A DNA stretch of 64,000 nt from Oreohelix idahoensis (GCA_024509875.1 JAMPIV010003457.1:67001-131000), one strand, 5' to 3'. Shown: positions 1 through 12,791, counted from the first letter of the stretch. Made by a program: numbers and translations. Notes: generated from the letters alone by a model not told the origin.

Positions 1-1095
1 GCACTCGCGTCTTCAATTAATAAAATTCAAGAAAAGCTCGCCGTGAAGTTAATAGTTAAAAGCACATCTATCTATACAGAGCTAAACTGTATTAAAGTTA
101 TAATTCCCTTAACGACTGCAAAATTAATTTACGCGCCTATTGTATTAGGAAATTAACTTATAGATGTAACACTTAGTTTGCACTAGAACTTTGAAAATGG
201 GTTTACTTAATAAAGTTAAATTTACACCACAATCCAGTGAAATAAAAATGAAATAACTAGTCCAATGATCACTCGAAGCTAGTGTATAAATTACCGTCTG
301 CACAGAAAAGAATTCACTCCAATAGCAAACAATTTAGATGAAATCTAGCAGGAATCCAACTATATGCTAGTGAATCTTAGAATTCAGTCAGAACGAATGA
401 TAAAATGCAGTTTCTCAGGTTCTCTATATATTTAATTGGAATGCAAGATGAGTGGGACATGTTAGATTCTAACACCTTTCTTCATCTTGAGAAAAATCGA
501 GGTTCTACGCCGTTGTGTTAACTGCGATGCTTTCCTGGCTTCCGATCTCTGTTCGTCTCAGGCTGCTCGCATGAGGGTGCGAAATCTCTGCGAGAAACTA
601 ACTTTGTTAGCTGGGAGTTCCCTGATTCCTCAGATCGTATACCGCTTCTACGTTGATTCTGAAGACCAGCCTGGCTTTGATGGGACCGCTTTCCCCGAGA
701 AGCTTTGGCAACTCCCACTAGGCGGAGTGACAGCAATTTAATGAAAACGAACTGCTGTTAATTGCTCTAAAAACCGGGGTGAGTCTCTGGCCACGTCCAC
801 TTTGGGCCGGCGTTTAAGGAAAAGATTGCTATAAATCGTTCTCAGAGATGGTCGTGGGCGTGATTTAACCTCCCATCAAAGGCCATGCGATCTCAAAATG
901 CACAGAAGGTAGCAGTTCACATATTAATGATCCAACGTGTAGAATCCTCGTGGAAATGCGGCATGCTTAATTAGCCCAGGTGCAACGTTCCAGGCTGATG
1001 AAAAGTTACAACAAATGTTCAGGGGTTCTAATGTTATAGAGAGGGAAATACCCTGTCATCTTAATAATTCAGGTCAGCTATAGCCGTCCGTCACA
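1..1095 (-). mobile_element. LTR-A copy 1, partial, inverted, cut by window edge
   Basis: On the minus strand this stretch starts TGTGACGGAC (at 1095) and runs collinearly with 7890-9003 on the plus strand. Shared landmarks include the block around GTTAAATCACGCCCACG, the block around GTGTTAGATTCTAACATG (near 453-475) and the terminal ACGCGAGTGC at position 1-10. The sequence beyond 1095 is not purine-rich on the sense strand. It is therefore not the 3' LTR of an element lying to the right, and must be a 5' LTR of an element to the left or a solo LTR. An 84-codon open frame at 487-741 is not conserved in the other copies and I do not call it a gene. Confidence 0.85.
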
Positions 1096-3818
1096 GAGAC
1101 CGAAGGACACAGGGAAAAAAGAATTGGGTATCGATATGTACGGGCTGATGAATACATGGAAAGACCTTGAGCTGATGGCTAGAGCTAGCGAGACTTGGAG
1201 GCATAAGCGCAATGTGGAACTAAAAGGTAATGTCCATATTTCTTGAGATCAAGGCAGTCAGCACATCTGTGGTGAAATTACAGTGATGTAACGTTAAAAT
1301 TCCTCCATTTATAAAGATAACAGGTAAAATAACATGTAGGGATAAAATTATAGGTAAGATACGCTGCTGCTTCTTCACCTACGCCAGCGTTTTCTAGGGT
1401 CATTGAAAACTAACTAGTTAGAACATGCAGACTAACGGCCTATCCTTTTAGACGGGGTGGAAACGGAGATAAAAGAAAAAAATGCGACGGTCTGAACACG
1501 TGTTTGAATCTAAAGTCTAGAAGACGCAATTTGTAGTTTTTAAAGAAAAAATTACGCCACTAGTTGACACAATGTAAGGAATTGGACGAAAAACGACCTT
1601 AGCTCTTGTCAGAAACAGACGTATCTTGGACGTTCTACGGTAAATAGTCGTTTTAGTTTGAATATAGCGGCAAACGCCGTGAACGAAGGTACAAAAACAA
1701 ATTTCAAAACTAACCTTGAAAAAAGTAGGTTTTTTTCTTAATAATAAGTTTAGGAGAATAAAAAATAGCTAGTTTGATAGCCCATCTTTACCTGAGAAAT
1801 AATATACTTTTAATTACACAGACGGACAGATAACACGGAAGATATTGACGAAATACTGTATTGTTCAATACAGACTAGCGGACAGTTATTTGTGCATTCT
1901 TCTCACAAAATTCACTTTTGACGCGTCCTTGAGCCTAACGCAGAAAAACAAACTGCAGGTGGACAAGGGGCAAAAAAAGGGAGGGTAGAAGCTAAAAATA
2001 ACTTTGCATAGAAATCGTATACGTAAGTGGGGGAAAATTTGTGTTGTTTTTTTGTAGTTTCGTCTAAAACCAAGTGTAATTTTGGAAAAAACCAAGTTAG
2101 GACGGACAGACCGACATAAATATATTACACACTAGACAGAAACTGGACCTAAATTGGACATCGTAGTTTAAATATTTGAACGGTAGAGGGGAAGTCCGCT
2201 GATTGGACGGAAGCGTTCATATTATAGAAAAAAAAGTAGAGGCAAGTGCCATTTTGTTGAAGACTGTCCATATACACAGATCGTTAATGTAGAAGTGTGA
2301 CTTCCATGGAAATTATCTATTACCAGTGGGACGCCATAGTCTAGCTAGCAGCTCAGCTGAGTTTTGCTAGTACAACGTAACTGTGTTTTCAAATTTGAAT
2401 TGTGGTAAGGGAAAAAGTATTAACTTTTTTATTTTAATATTTTTGAGTGATTGATACTGCCATGTCATGAAAAATGATTACGACAAGTGAGTGCTTATTC
2501 TAGGTCCCCAGCGACAGTCCAGGGCCTAGAGGCAAACAAATAATATAGGAAAACATATCTAAGACTATAGAAGACAGATCTATATTTGAGATCAGTGGGA
2601 ACATATCACCCACCTTATTGGATGGAAAAGGAGACTAATGAACATATTTCGGATGCAATGCAGTCATGGGAAACTAGTGCTATTTGATACCGCCTGGGTG
2701 AGATGTGCTGAGTCGGTCAGAGAGATCTGACCCGGTCTTTGTAATTTTTTTGCTTTGTTGTGTGTAAAAATGGTGAAGTAGGCAGTGTGTTGACACATGG
2801 CAAAAATTTTGGTTTCAGAGTTTCTGGTCTGGCACTGCGCTAGTGCCAGATGCTTTGAAGAGGTCCAAGAGTGGATGACTAAGAAGCCTACCATTTTACT
2901 CCAGCAACTGTGAGGAGTGGGCCACTTGAATTCTTTACTGCATCGTCACAGGCCAGATAAGTTGAAAACCTGGCCTGCTGTGGATTGATCAAATTTTTCC
3001 ACATTAAAATAAATAAACAAAATCCTGGTGTATAAAAACTATACATCAGTTCCATATTTCAAAGACAATGACTATTGTAAACAGAGATCGGGTATGATGA
3101 CACCACCCCGACTAGACATCCAGTGCTAGTTTTCCAAAGACACTGTAGTTAGTGTTAATATTAACCAATGTAACGATATATCTATGTACAAAATTTTCCA
3201 TTTGATTATTCAATATATATGCACTTTTATTGATAAATACATATTGTTTCATACGTCCTGACCAGAAGAAAATTTGGTTCAGGACTAAATAAATTCCAAA
3301 AAATTGTAAAATTTAAATTCTAAAGCCAGTGTTAGTTGATTTGATCATAGAGCTTATTATTATTAGACTTAGTGTTTACATGTGTGTGTCTGTGTATTTA
3401 ATTACCTACACATCACATTTTATTACGCGAGACATTAAACGTAGCTAACATACATAATAGCAGAATAAGTCTGTTTGAGGTCATAAGTGGTAGCAGAAAG
3501 GCATTCTGTAACTCACATAAACTGTTATCTTCAGGAGCCTTCACAGCTGACCTCATCCAGTACACTAGGTAACATAGCAACCACGCCATAACATCAAAAA
3601 CCACTACAACATCCAGTCCAACGTTAGCCAACCAAGTATTCGTGACGTGCAGCAGACCTATCTAGGCAAAGAACATAGCCCAAAATTCCCAAGATGAAGA
3701 GATGCAATGCTGCACTTCCGGTTATTGCACCTGATTATAATAAATGCTGATAGTGCCATTCCAATCCAGATTAGATTAGCAACATGCTTTTAAAATGATC
3801 AGGTATAGTGATCTGCGC
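1096..3818. other. Non-coding AT-rich DNA, nothing recognised
   Basis: I find no coding frame with a recognisable domain, no LTR pair and no tRNA-like promoter here. Short open frames exist on both strands but have low-complexity or unremarkable translations. A few homopurine and homopyrimidine runs are the only visible structure. Confidence 0.5.
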
Positions 3819-4191
3819 ACGGAGATTTTTTTTTTTTTTTTTTCCGTACGCCCGCTAATACTGGAGGCGAAATCTCAGGTTATTGTTAATGTCTAACCTG
3901 ACATTGATTTTACGTGAGTATCCCTTTTCTTGTGCAGAGACAGGTGTCCCTCGCCATTCAGGCAGATACTCGCCGATTTCGGAGGTACCCATTAGAGCTG
4001 GGTCGGCTCAGGAGCCGCCAGTCCCTGGTCGACGACACTGCTTCAAATGTCCTCGCCAAGTCTCGAGTTAATCCAGTCCAATTCCCGGTCGACGAAAAAT
4101 CCTCAAATGCCGTCGCCCGGGTTTGATCCTGAATCACCCGGTCGCCAGAGCGGTGTTGTAACCACTACGCTAGCGCGGCTCCCTACGGATA
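3819..4191 (-). mobile_element. tRNA-derived SINE with TSDs
   Basis: Read on the minus strand, the element begins at 4184 with a tRNA-like head. A box A (TAGCGTAGTGG) lies at 4162-4172 and a box B-like GGATCAAACCC at 4119-4129. This is the spacing expected of an internal RNA polymerase III promoter. It ends in an A-tract, seen as poly-T at 3826-3843. Imperfect 7-bp direct repeats flank it (acggaga 3819-3825, acggata 4185-4191), as expected for LINE-dependent retroposition. The body contains two diverged ~33-bp direct repeats starting CCGGTCGACGA on the plus strand. The A-tailed 3' end implies mobilisation by a poly(A)-type LINE. Confidence 0.85.
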
Positions 4192-4284
4192 TGAAACATG
4201 AGTGGTTCTCTGCATAAACCATATCCGTAGAAATGGGTGCTAGATATCAAGTTGCTGTCTTAGTATAAGATCTAATCAAACAAT

Positions 4285-4537
4285 TCAACCTGAAGAACAA
4301 GGGCACTTAACAGACTGGGTGACACTGCGGAAAAGACACCTTTCTGACAGTGAAACAGTCGCAATGGGATATGGAATTCTGCTGGCAAAGTGTATAAAAC
4401 CATAATTCAATTGCCATTTTGGAAACTGTAACCAAGGTGGAGTCGGTTCAATTCCCAAAGCTGGCGACGAAATCAACAGGAGGATGACACTTAGGGTCAT
4501 AACTCAAATGGGCACGCCCTCTCAGAATGTGAATGAG
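4285..4537. repeat. Dispersed repeat family D, copy 1
   Basis: This stretch is similar to 62925-63192. Conserved blocks are AGAACAAGGGCA, CGCAATGGG-TATGGAA, a B-box-like GGTTCAATTC, and TGACACTT-GG-GTCAT. The two copies are diverged but collinear over about 250 bp. A SINE or the 3' end of another retroposon is possible. I cannot place a box A at tRNA spacing, so the class is undecided. Confidence 0.65.
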
Positions 4538-4790
4538 GTAAAATGACCCAAACTATTGTCGAACACTGGTAATCCTACTCATGATCAAATTAAATTTCGT
4601 TGAACTGGTCTGTATAGAATTTCCTACTATTGAATAACAAATAGAAAATTTAATGTTAAAAAAGGCAAGGCAAAAAGGTAATTTACCCCCTAATGTAATA
4701 TAACTAGTCTTCATTAAAAAAATAAATATATATTTAGGTTGTGCAACAAGTAGGCAGGCATCTATGTATAAAGTAAGTTTTTCATTTCTT
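4538..4790. other. Non-coding spacer
   Basis: AT-rich sequence without recognised features between repeat D and the LINE fragment. Confidence 0.4.
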
Positions 4791-5640
4791 CTGTAGGCTG
4801 GAGACCTTGAGATTCTACTTCTTCAAGTACCATTCCTGCTGGCGCCGGCGATGACGTCTGTCTACAACTTCATGTCTCCAGTACTATCGATCGATTCTGT
4901 TGTTGACTTCTTTCCATGCCATGATGTCAGACTATCCAGTATCTTCTCTCTGTCGCTTTTTCCGTCAATCTTTCCTGTTGTCACAATATATTCCAGCTGT
5001 CTTCTTCTCATATCATGTCCAAATAAAACAGATTGCTTCCTTCTGACATGAGGAATAAACTTCCTTATCGCATTGGCCTTTTTCAGGACATCCTTATGAC
5101 TTTCTTTAGTTTGTCCATGATATGTTTAAGATTCTTACATAAAACCACATTTCTGTCATAACTAATAATGTTCTTATTTATTTACTAATTGTCCATGACT
5201 CACTTCTGACTTTCTGTCACTACTGTATCCATTATTTCCTGTAACTTCTTTTCACTGTTTGCCATTAAGATGATATCATCAGCGTATCTCAAGTTATTTA
5301 TATTATATCTACAAACGGCTATTCGTGGCATATCTTCTATGATCTCGTTATATTTTCACTGTACAAATTGAACAGATCGGGTGACAGCACATATCCCTGT
5401 CGAACACCTATTTTTAACCTAGTGAAATGTTCCTATATCCTTGCTAATTCTTATAGCTGCTATTTGTTGTCACACCATATTCTTTATTAATCTCAGGTCT
5501 TTATCAACGATTTTTATGCTTTCTAGCATTGTAATGTTTTCCTCACTTTGTCAAATGCCTTAGTATTGTACATAAAACACAAATATAGATCTGTTTTTAC
5601 TTCTATGGCTCTTTTTACTAATGTTATTATTATGTGAATT
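4791..5640 (-). pseudogene. LINE reverse transcriptase fragment (RT core to thumb and C-terminus)
   Basis: The minus strand encodes pieces of a non-LTR reverse transcriptase of the widespread 'endonuclease-reverse transcriptase' type. The LSPDLFNLYSE-like block is near 5373-5425. The catalytic Y-A-D-D box is encoded by 5275-5286. Further downstream on that strand come a GHDMRRRQLE-like block and a TTGKIDGK-like block (about 4930-5020) with a DSLTSWHGKKSTT-like tail. Frameshifts and stops break it, and the stretch between the YADD box and the thumb is shortened. It is a dead, 5'-truncated copy. Residues encoded at 5131-5162 matter because the nearby 32-bp satellite is nearly identical to this DNA. 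Confidence 0.85.
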
Positions 5641-6247
5641 CTCTTAAGATGCCAAAGTGAATGAGGCGCATACAACTGTAAACCCACCGCTGGCCATCAG
5701 CAAGTCTTCTGTGCAATCATTGGAATGTTTTTCTCTTCAAATAACAAGAGGTGTGACAGCATGATTTCACTATAAATAATTAGTACATTTACTAGCAGGT
5801 AACACACCAAAACATCGTTCAAAACATTCATTTCAATTTCTCCCCAGAAGTTAATCAGTGACACAAAAAGAGTGGCACGAAAGCATAAAAATGGTGAACA
5901 GCGATGTTGCTCTAGCTAAATAATATAAATATAGGAAGAGGATACTTATTCATACTTACCCAAAATAAATATGGGGAAAATTCCAGAAATGTTGTCCTTA
6001 AAAAAAATAATAAAACCCCAAAACACACACACACAGGCATGGGTTTTTCCAAAAACACCCGCATCTTGAAGAGATGGAAAGTTTAGTTTTCAGGACTCAA
6101 TGCGAGCGGCTTTTCCGCAATTTCCAGTAAATTCATCATGAAAAGATTGCAGGTTGGCGAGAATTTCTTGGGGTCAGGACACTTGGACAATTAGGTTATT
6201 TTAAGTAACTTCTGCTGATTAATTTCGATGTCCATTGTAGCAATAAA
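5641..6247. other. Non-coding spacer
   Basis: No gene or repeat recognised apart from a short CA run near 6020-6035. Confidence 0.4.
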
Positions 6248-6724
6248 TAAAATATCATCATCATCATCTCAGCCCGTAACCCGTCATGGGTCGTAGGGGT
6301 GCCATGGTGGAAGCATCAGCAGACAGGGTCCTCCACTGCTCTCTATCTATATTATACGATAAAGAACAAACCGTATCTTTCATAAAGATGGCCATATACA
6401 GATAGCATACTTGTGTGAGGTGAAGAACAATTCTTCTTCAAGCATTTTCTCCATGACTTAGGAGACCTTGTCTCTCCACAATGTCCTGTCTCTAGTGATG
6501 CTTACCAGTTCACCAGTAAATTGTCCTTCATGACACTACGTTAAACTGTTCTGTATCTTCTCTCGTTTTCGTACTCTATCTCTGTTTCCATCGATTTTGC
6601 CTGCAGTCACTGTATACTGTAACTATAAACGTCTCAAAACATACCCAAGAAACGTGGACATCTTTCTGAAGTGTGTATTATAAGCTTGCTTGGGCAACGG
6701 CTTTTTTCCAAGTGTCGTTACATT
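6248..6724 (-). pseudogene. LINE 3' fragment with (GAT)n tail
   Basis: On the minus strand 6400-6720 encodes degenerate thumb and C-terminal segments of the same LINE type as 4791-5640. A TRDRTLWR-like block is followed by a basic region matching the KIDGNRDR-like part. The apparent 3' side carries an ATC run on the plus strand (6253-6266), a GAT-type LINE tail. Several stops are present, so it is not functional. It runs directly into the 32-bp satellite at about 6725, where the next LINE segment would be expected. Confidence 0.6.
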
Positions 6725-7836
6725 TTTCTGTAAAACTACATCTCTCTCGTGACATTCTTCAGTAAAAGCATATCTCTGTCATGACATTCTTCTGTAAACT
6801 CACTTCATTGTCATGACATTCTTCAGTAAAACCACATGTCTATCAAGACGTTCTTCTGAAAACGACATATCTGTCATGACATTCTTCTGTAAAACCATAT
6901 GTCTGTCATGACATTCTTAAGTAAAACCACATCCTGGTCACGATATTCTTCCGTAAAAATCACATAGCTGTCGTGAAATTCTTCATGAAAAACACATCTC
7001 TGTCATGAAATTCTTCAGTAAGACCACATCTCTGTTATGGCATTCTTCTGTAAAACCACATCTCTGTTATAGCATTCTTCTGTAAAACCACATCTCTATT
7101 ATGGCATTCTTCCGTCGTACAACAACATCTCTGTCATGACATTCTTCAGTAAAACCACATCTCTGTCATGATATTTTTCTGTAAAACAAATAATCTGTCA
7201 TAACATTCTTCCGTAAGCCACATGTCTATCATAACATTCTTCCGTTAAACCACATATCTGTCATGACATTCTTCCATAAAACTATATCTCTGTCGTGACA
7301 TTGTTCCGTAAAACCACATCTCTGTTATGGCATTCTTCTGTAAAACCACATCTCTGTCATATTCGTAAAACCACATCTCTGTCATAACATTCTTCCGTAA
7401 AGCCACATCTCTGTCATAACATTCTGCCGTAAAACCAAATATCTGTCATGGCATTCTTCCCTAAAACCACATCTCTATCGTGACATTCTTCCGTAAAACC
7501 ACAACTCTGTCATTGCATTCTTCAGTAAAACCACATCTCTGTCATGACATTCTTCCGTAAAACCACATATATGTCATGATATTCTTCCGTAAAACTACAT
7601 CTGTGTCGTGACATTGTTCAGTAAAACATCTCTGTCATGACATTCTTCAGTAAAACCAAACCTCTGAAATGACATTATTCCTTGAAGCAGCATCTATGTC
7701 ATAACATTCTTCCGTAAAACCACATTTCTGACGTGACATTCTTCCGTAAAACCATATCTCTATCATGACATCCTTCAGTAAAACCACACCACTGTCATAC
7801 CATTCTTTCGTAAAGCCACATCTCTGTCATGACATA
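6725..7836. repeat. 32-bp satellite array, about 34 units
   Basis: The unit begins ATTCTTCCGTAAAACCACAT and ends CTCTGTCATGAC. It repeats with roughly 10% variation per unit and occasional short deletions over about 1.1 kb. Unit 7389-7420 matches LINE coding DNA at 5131-5162 at about 28 of 32 positions by eye. The array stops at 7836 in mid-unit where repeat C begins, and about three more units reappear at 30206-30305. Confidence 0.9.
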
Positions 7837-7843
7837 GTGACAG

Positions 7844-7889
7844 TGTGCTCTCACGGCACCAAATAACAATATGTCACAGCGTACCTGCT
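7844..7889 (+). repeat. Left arm of direct repeat C1
   Basis: The sequence CGGCACCAAATAACAATATG and the GTCACAGCG-ACCTGCT that follows correspond to 28091-28130 of repeat C2. C1 is cut after CTGCT (7885-7889) by element A and resumes at 25726. Confidence 0.7.
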
Positions 7890-8485
7890 TGTGACGGACA
7901 ACTCAGCTGTCCCTGAATTTGTTAGATGATGGTAAGAACCCTCTCATAACATCGGTACCCCTGAATTGTTAGAGGATGATCCGTCCCTTGTAAAACATCA
8001 GTATTGTTGGAACTTTTCGTCAACGTGGGCTCATTAGCAATGCACAACAGAAACGTGGGCTCATTAGCTATGCAGCCTTTCCACGTGAATTGTCAACACG
8101 TTGGATAATTAAATATGTAGGCTGCTATCTTCCGTGCATTCAGTGAATCGCATTGATTTAAGGAGAGGTTAAATCACGCCCACGGATATCTCTAGAAATA
8201 TCAAGAGTTGTTATTTCCTTACCTTGGTCAGTACGCCGGCCCAGTGGGGCGGTGCCAGAATCGAACGAGGGAGCGGCATACGATCTAAGGCAAGACGGTC
8301 CCCCCAAAACAGACGTAGCAGAGTCTCGCCGGCATTTCACATCTCTGTGTTAACCACAGAATCGCTCGCAGAACGCGACGGACAGGGAGAGACGAAACGG
8401 CCAGAGGATTGAATAATCGGACGAGGAGCGGGCGGCTAGAATCTCTCTTTTTCCCCGAGATCTTAAAAGGTGTTAGATTCTAACA

Positions 8486-8556
<71 letters not shown>

Positions 8557-10664
8557 CTTTCATTCCATTTCATATATATAGAAACCCTGAAGAATGCCAT
8601 TTTATCACTCGTTGCCAGACATTTTAAAATTCACTAGCTTATAGTTAAATCCTGCTAGAATTCCCTCTGGATTCTTGGCTATATTGGAGTGTAGTTATTC
8701 TGTGCTAACGGTAAAATATATATTAGTTTCTAGTGATCAGTTCATTCATTTTATTTCACTGGATTTTGTGTTGATTTAAATCTCTTAAATTAAACCTATC
8801 TCAAAAGTTTCCAGTTGAAAACTTAATGATATATCTATTTTAGTATTTCCAAAGATAATAGATGCTTAAAATGCTTTAATTAACTTTTAAAGTCGCGAAG
8901 GAATGTTTAACTAGCTAATTGAGTTAAGTTCTAGATATATATGTGTGTTTTAATCATTAAACTCGCGAAGTGTTTTCTTAAATACATAATTAAATACGCG
9001 AGTGCATATAATAGTCTTAACGGTAAATGTATCGTGCTTTAGAATGTTATTTGATTTTTCGGTATGAATTACATGTTTTCTATTTTACATATAGGGTGAT
9101 CCTAACCTTTGCATCCCAGCAAAATAAAGCAAAGCATAAACATTGTATTAGAGTCCTGCAGACTCAGTTCTTAAGACCCTCCAGAATTTGATGAGATTGT
9201 GGTTTAAATTTTAACCTTGTGGCGATCCTGTTGTGATTCCGCTATCTACCGTTACCAGAAATAAAGCCCCCCAAGATCAGTTTATCAACATCATCAAGTA
9301 AATTAAGATTTAACTGGAGAAGAACATTCCCAGAGCTTATTTGCATTACTTTACTGCTCTATTACGAAAGAAAAATGGAAATCTTCCGAACACTGACTGT
9401 GCATATTTTCTTCACTGGATTTTAAAACCCTCGAAGTGAACCATCCCTTACCGGTCAGTTGTTATCATCACGCCTTAAGGATCTTTTACCACCAGCGGCG
9501 AAATCAATGAGACCATACCATATTCACCACCTGAATCTAAGACTGTGCCATCCAGTAGAACTTTTCCTTTAACATAACAAAAAACCAGAACAATCAGCTA
9601 ATCTTCCAGCGATTTCGGTTCTGTACTAACACATAAAGCTGATAATCTGGGGCTGGACACAGAAGACCTACGACGATTGTTTAATTGATGTACTCCTCTC
9701 TCTGACTGCCCCTTTCATGCGTATTCACTAAAACCCGTGAAACCCTTCCACGTTTCACTGATCTTCATTCACGCATCACAAAAGCTAACAGCTTGTCTCA
9801 ACAACACCCTGTGCTAAATCATTAAATGCACGCACCAGCTCACAACAAAACACTCCGTGACAGCCATCAAGAGCGTGCATGAATGACAGGAGATTTATTG
9901 TAGCAGATTATTTGCTAATTTACCTACCTGGTAAATACTGTTACTGTATTCCCTACCTGGTTCCTTTAAGTGGGATTTGTTTTGTTAACTCTGATTACCC
10001 CCCTCCCTCCCTTTTCATTTGCTTAGTAAAGGGAAGAACAATTTAGAAATAACGGGTTTTTTTCTTCTACCCATACATAATATTGTAACACCTCTTTTCA
10101 GAGTAATGAAGTTTACTGTTGGGTTACATCATCTATTTTTCTGATAATTACCTATCTTTGGACTGGGTTTATCTCTGTCTATTTCAAGAGGGAAGGGCGT
10201 AGTGGATACCACTCTTCATAAACCCCTCCCCACCTTGTTATTTGTATTTTCTGTACCTATGATATTTTGCTTGTAAACGAATGATACATGTCGTGAATGA
10301 TTTTTAATGATAAATAAACACGTAAATCTTATTTAGTACTATGTTGGAATACCCAAGCCCAATTTACCCATATCTGTTTAATGTAGTCTGTATTCACGTA
10401 ACGTCCGTGTGTTTGAAGCACCAAATTGGTGTGAGTGCATGTGTGTTTGGAAATTGGCAAATAATCCTTTAGCCAGGAGAGTTTAAGGAGTAGATTGAGA
10501 GAAACAGATTGTCGTAAAAAAGGTCTGTCCTTACTCTCCCCAGCACTCTGTGAAACAACTATTTACTTTCTAACCCTTTCTATCACTGAGCTTTCACCAT
10601 CATTCTCCACTCTAAACGGGATCACTATTTACAAGACTCTTTCTCTCAAAATAAATTTACGACA
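7890..10664 (+). mobile_element. LTR-A copy 2: 2775-bp 5' LTR of element A
   Basis: Begins TGTGACGG and ends TTTACGACA. It is homologous along its length to the solo copy 56522-59406 and to the inverted copy 1-1095. Target duplication CTGCT lies at 7885-7889. A conserved TTTAATGATAAATAAAC near 10300-10318 (counterpart near 59037) is the best candidate poly(A) signal, leaving about 350 bp of R/U5. Length is exceptional, since most Ty3/gypsy LTRs are a few hundred bp. No conserved ORF is found within it. The 66-nt poly-C at 8488-8553 is private to this copy. Confidence 0.9.
8488..8553 (+). repeat. Poly-C tract, 66 nt
   Basis: Uninterrupted C run inside LTR-A. The inverted copy at 1-1095 has only a short GTGGGAC at the equivalent place (near 451-457), so the run expanded in this copy. 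Confidence 0.95.
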
Positions 10665-10834
10665 ATAATTGGCTGGCTCGCTGGGATGTCGGGATTTTGA
10701 GTTTGATCTTAAAGTTTGGGTCTAACAAGATACAGTGTGAATGATCTGTCTTTGTGAGTTAGGGAAATAAAATAAAATAAATTACACCCCTAGACAACGC
10801 CTTTTAGTTTATGGGTCGTCCACACATCATATTT
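10665..10834 (+). promoter_or_regulatory. Element A leader, with candidate primer binding site
   Basis: Just 3' of the LTR end comes ATAAT followed by TGGCTGGCTCGCTGGGA (from 10670). It starts TGG, as needed to pair with a tRNA 3' CCA end. I cannot assign the tRNA. The leader is interrupted at 10834 by element B and resumes at 20707. Confidence 0.5.
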
Positions 10835-12390
10835 TGTAAAGTTCTGTCACACTGTAAAGTGTCAGTCTGTAAAGAAGTGTGGTGTATTCTCTTTCTTCTA
10901 TAAAGCTCCACTATCAATCACTGTAACATGTTGTTTGTGGTGTCACTACTGTATATGTCCATTGTAGTGTACAGAGTTGTTGAGATCAGGCATGCTCCAG
11001 TCTACCCAGCTGTAAATGGGTAACTCACCCTAGTCCTGAGTTAGGGAAGGCAAAGGCAGCTGTAAGCAGTAGTTTCCCTCTAAGGCTCCAGGGGAAGCAG
11101 GCCCTAAACTTGGTCAATTCAACCGACGCAGGATGGTGTATATATGGAGTAGAAGTGTAGAATGTGATTAACGCGAATGGTGTACTGTTCGTGTTCTGAC
11201 CAATCTAAACACTCATTCACTTGTGTCTACAAGGCACCAAAGCAGACTGCTGGAATCTTTGTTTACACAGTTTATTTAGACGCACACACTGGGACATAAC
11301 GAGTAAATCATGGGTACAGGTTGACACATCAATTTGCAGGCATACATAGTAGATCCCAAGTCATGACACATTCATAAATAATGGGTAGTACATCAATAGC
11401 TTCCAATGTCATGATATATAATGGCCGCATCCCCTATCTGACTAAGCGCGTCAGTGAAGGCGGATCGGTAAGTAACTAAAGTTGCTTTATGTTCACAGAT
11501 TATATCATATTATGAAACCATGAAAGGGGTTTCTATCAAAATTGAGATCTCCTTGCCACTGTCCGAATAGTAAGATACATGCCCCGTTCTTTGGACAGTG
11601 ATTCAAAAATACGATGACAGGAATGTAACATGGCCGCCTTCCTGAGTTGTCGCTCACTCGCTCACAGGAGGGTATATATATATAAGCCAAAGTTAATTTG
11701 AAATACATGTGAATGATTTCCTAAAGTTTCTCCATACAGTTCTACAGTAATCCAGTTATTTCACGTAGACATAATTGTTGTATGGAAGCCCGTCATCTTT
11801 GTCGATACAAACATGACCCTAGCGTTGCGAAGCACAAAATTCCAGCTAGGTCTAACCGACATGAGATCATCAAAAATAAGGTCTGGAATTACCTGGAGTC
11901 CGAATCATACATGGTACCGTACATTAGGAGAGTCTCTAACACAAGCTCTAGTAGAGACACAATCTCCTACAGAAGAAAAACCACTTCGTAAATCATTTTT
12001 ACTGAAGAATATACCAGCCCTGGAAAATGCGTAACCGCCATTGTAAACGGTACCTCGGAACTCATCACGACTTGTCAAGACAACTCATACTTCCGCTAGA
12101 GCGGCATAACAAGAATATAGTCCTGCCTACCCATCAAAAATATACAATATAGGACTGATTCTACTTGTACTAATAATATGTAATACATATGAATTCAGGC
12201 CATAAACATAATAAGCAAATTAATATATTTTCTGGCCCTAACAAATAAGTACGGACATGGGTGTCATATCCATGCGCCGAATCAATATCAAGAACGATTA
12301 CTCCTATAATCAAAAGGGTAAAACAATCTTTTCCATATTAAATAGCCATATCGATTTTTGTAATATGTGCGTCAAAATATGCACGCAACA
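10835..12390 (-). mobile_element. Element B 3' LTR
   Basis: On the sense strand it starts TGTTGCGTGCATATTT and ends CTTTACA. It is nearly identical to 19153-20706. Open frames at 11782-12034 recur in the other LTR only because the LTRs are duplicates. Confidence 0.93.
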
Positions 12391-12425
12391 GATTACCACA
12401 CCCCTCGGGAAAAAAAAATGATACA
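12391..12425 (-). other. Element B polypurine tract region
   Basis: Sense strand reads CCCGAGGGGTGTGGTAATC immediately before the 3' LTR. The purine-rich GAGGGG is the likely plus-strand primer. About 365 bp of non-coding sequence separates it from the RNase H stop. Confidence 0.6.
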
Positions 12426-12791
12426 TTTTTTTTTTGAAATACATCTAGGAGCAACATACAATAGGCTCACAACGCACCAATAACAATGCGCAGATGATAA
12501 GCATAAGTTTTCTGACCTTAGAGAAAGTACTTCTCTAAGTATAAATATTTCCAGAGAGGTGTCACCAACGCATACTACAATATTAGCAATGACACAATTT
12601 CTACATTAGTTTATACATAAATTTCATCTAAGATATCTTAACATCATGATCATCAAAGACGAAAAAAACATTGAAAGATCAGCGGTGAATAAATATCAAT
12701 GAACCGCTAAGTAGTGTTACAATCAATATATGATATTACATATGTGTACACATTTCAACATAGGAACAACTGTATCAAAGTTGTATAACAG

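Noticed and set aside
487..741. 84-codon ORF in LTR-A copy 1
   Set aside because: Not preserved in LTR-A copies 2 and 3; chance open frame.
6725..7836. Regular 32-bp repeats as a possible CRISPR array
   Set aside because: No repeat-spacer alternation; contiguous satellite units in a eukaryotic transposon setting, without cas genes.
8238..8290. T-arm-like GTTCGATTC on the minus strand within LTR-A
   Set aside because: No box A, no anticodon stem, and not preserved in the other LTR-A copies.
11782..12034. Pairs of identical ORFs at 11782-12034 and 20098-20350
   Set aside because: They are the same place in the two LTRs of element B. Their similarity reflects LTR duplication, and they are antisense to the element.
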